Of a stretch of 64,000 nucleotides of DNA, positions 63,421 through 64,000 are shown in pieces. The stretch covers positions 744,001 through 808,000 of the forward strand of contig NZ_AP025145.1 in NCBI RefSeq assembly GCF_019977755.1, given 5' to 3'. The stretch comes from Vibrio penaeicida. GTDB lineage: Bacteria; Pseudomonadota; Gammaproteobacteria; Enterobacterales; Vibrionaceae. The position numbers and the translations under genes were made by a program. The notes under the pieces were generated by a model. That model ran no database searches. It had not been told where the DNA came from and saw only the letters and a list, made by a program, of their open reading frames with translations. Position 1 is the first letter of the stretch, and every line of letters starts with the position of its first letter.

Positions 63421-64000
63421 TGTTGAATTCTCAGCTTGAGCTTTTTCTGTTTCTCTCTTTGATTGTGTTTGGTTTGGCGTTTTCTGCTTACGCCCTATAT
63501 AACCATTTCGATAAATCCAAGCGAATGAAACACTTTACGACCATTGACGAACCTTTAGCAAAGAAACCGTTATTTGTAGAGCTACTGGACAAGGTCGAAT
63601 CTCTTTTTTCTAAAAGCGATAACGATGTCGCCGACAAATTTTATGCGGCAGGTTTTTATCATTTCAAATACGCCAACCTTTATATTCCAACCAAATTTAC
63701 CCTGTTAATTGGTGGCGCTGCTGGTTTTTATTTCCTTTCGAGGCATCTAGGTTGGGAACAAAATTCAGGCTTTATCGCCATAGGGGTATGGGTTGTATTT
63801 TGTTTGATCGCACCAGATGCGTATCTCAATTCCAGAATGAAAGCGCTAAGAGGGAAATTGTCGAGTCAACTCCCTTACTTGCTTGATTTGTTAGCCGTTT
63901 GTGTTCAAACCGGTATGACGATTGAAGCCGCCATGACGTACTTATCGAAAGAAATGTCTGGCTTCGATAAAGACTTAGCCCAGTTGCTGAAAAATACCAA
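63417..64000 (+). CDS. tadC: Tad inner-membrane platform protein TadC, 3' truncated
   Basis: The open frame starts at ATGATG overlapping the tadB stop and runs off the right edge after 194 codons. It has an N-terminal helix (LFLFLSLIVFGLAFSAYAL), a central membrane pair and the start of a T2SF domain (LPYLLDLLAVCVQTGMTIEAAMTYL), as in TadC. About the last third of the protein is outside the window. Confidence 0.93.
   Translation, partial: MMLNSQLELFLFLSLIVFGLAFSAYALYNHFDKSKRMKHFTTIDEPLAKKPLFVELLDKVESLFSKSDNDVADKFYAAGFYHFKYANLYIPTKFTLLIGGAAGFYFLSRHLGWEQNSGFIAIGVWVVFCLIAPDAYLNSRMKALRGKLSSQLPYLLDLLAVCVQTGMTIEAAMTYLSKEMSGFDKDLAQLLKNT

Noticed and set aside
1..64000. CRISPR arrays, tRNA, rRNA, IS transposases, phage genes
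   Set aside because: None seen. The only repeated structures are the inverted-repeat element and its relics, the 38-bp direct repeats and the two short tandem repeats listed.

Overview
The window looks like chromosomal DNA of a marine gammaproteobacterium of the family Vibrionaceae. The evidence is the VibF/AngR-type siderophore synthetase genes, the PL8/GH88/GH112/GH20/GH19 polysaccharide enzymes, the kduI/kduD pair, the XWV-order betaine transporter, the Flp/Tad pilus locus and an intergenic inverted-repeat element with several decayed copies. Genus and species are inference. I saw no tRNA, rRNA, CRISPR array, phage or transposase gene.

Layout. (1) 1-12.5 kb: a catechol/oxazoline- or thiazoline-type siderophore locus. 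A Cy-Cy-A synthetase (open at the left edge) is followed by a periplasmic binding protein, two FecCD permeases, a second synthetase (degenerate C, three tandem carrier domains, C), the ABC ATPase and an Sfp-type phosphopantetheinyl transferase. Together the two synthetases look like a VibF cut in two with its carrier tripled. (2) 12.6-17.8 kb: patatin-like phospholipase, GNAT acetyltransferase, endo/exonuclease/phosphatase-family protein, a 266-bp inverted-repeat element, an orphan terminator, a small cysteine-rich protein of unknown function and an MFS transporter. (3) 18-21.4 kb: proXWV-type betaine uptake operon. (4) 21.5-24.8 kb: PAS-GGDEF diguanylate cyclase, methyltransferase, TauD-like dioxygenase, LysE-type exporter. 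(5) 24.9-29.8 kb: kduI, SulP transporter, galT, kduD. (6) 29.9-37.8 kb: thioesterase, LysR regulator, and a minus-strand sugar operon (GntR regulator, enolase-superfamily dehydratase, ribose-type ABC transporter, SDR, mutarotase). (7) 38.1-43.7 kb: MerR regulator with a flavodoxin-fold oxidoreductase, two small secreted paralogues, an MFS transporter behind a near-consensus Fur box, and a membrane-anchored caspase-like protein whose middle region resembles gasdermins. (8) 44-56.5 kb: GH88 unsaturated glucuronyl hydrolase, GH112 galactosyl-N-acetylhexosamine phosphorylase, PL8 polysaccharide lyase, globin-coupled diguanylate cyclase, GH20 hexosaminidase, GH19 chitinase. (9) 57-64 kb: flp and cpaBCDEF-tadBC of a Tad pilus, open at the right edge.

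How the parts work together. PL8 lyase would cut glycosaminoglycans to unsaturated disaccharides, GH88 would release the 4-deoxy-5-keto uronate, and KduI and KduD would carry it to 2-keto-3-deoxygluconate. GH112 would phosphorolyse Gal-beta-1,3-HexNAc to galactose 1-phosphate, the substrate of GalT. Palindromes of the KdgR-box type precede kduI, kduD, GH88 and PL8, tying the two separated blocks into one probable regulon. The Fur box at 40467 similarly suggests that the MFS gene 28 kb away may export the siderophore. The most unusual gene is the caspase-like protein at 42029-43720.
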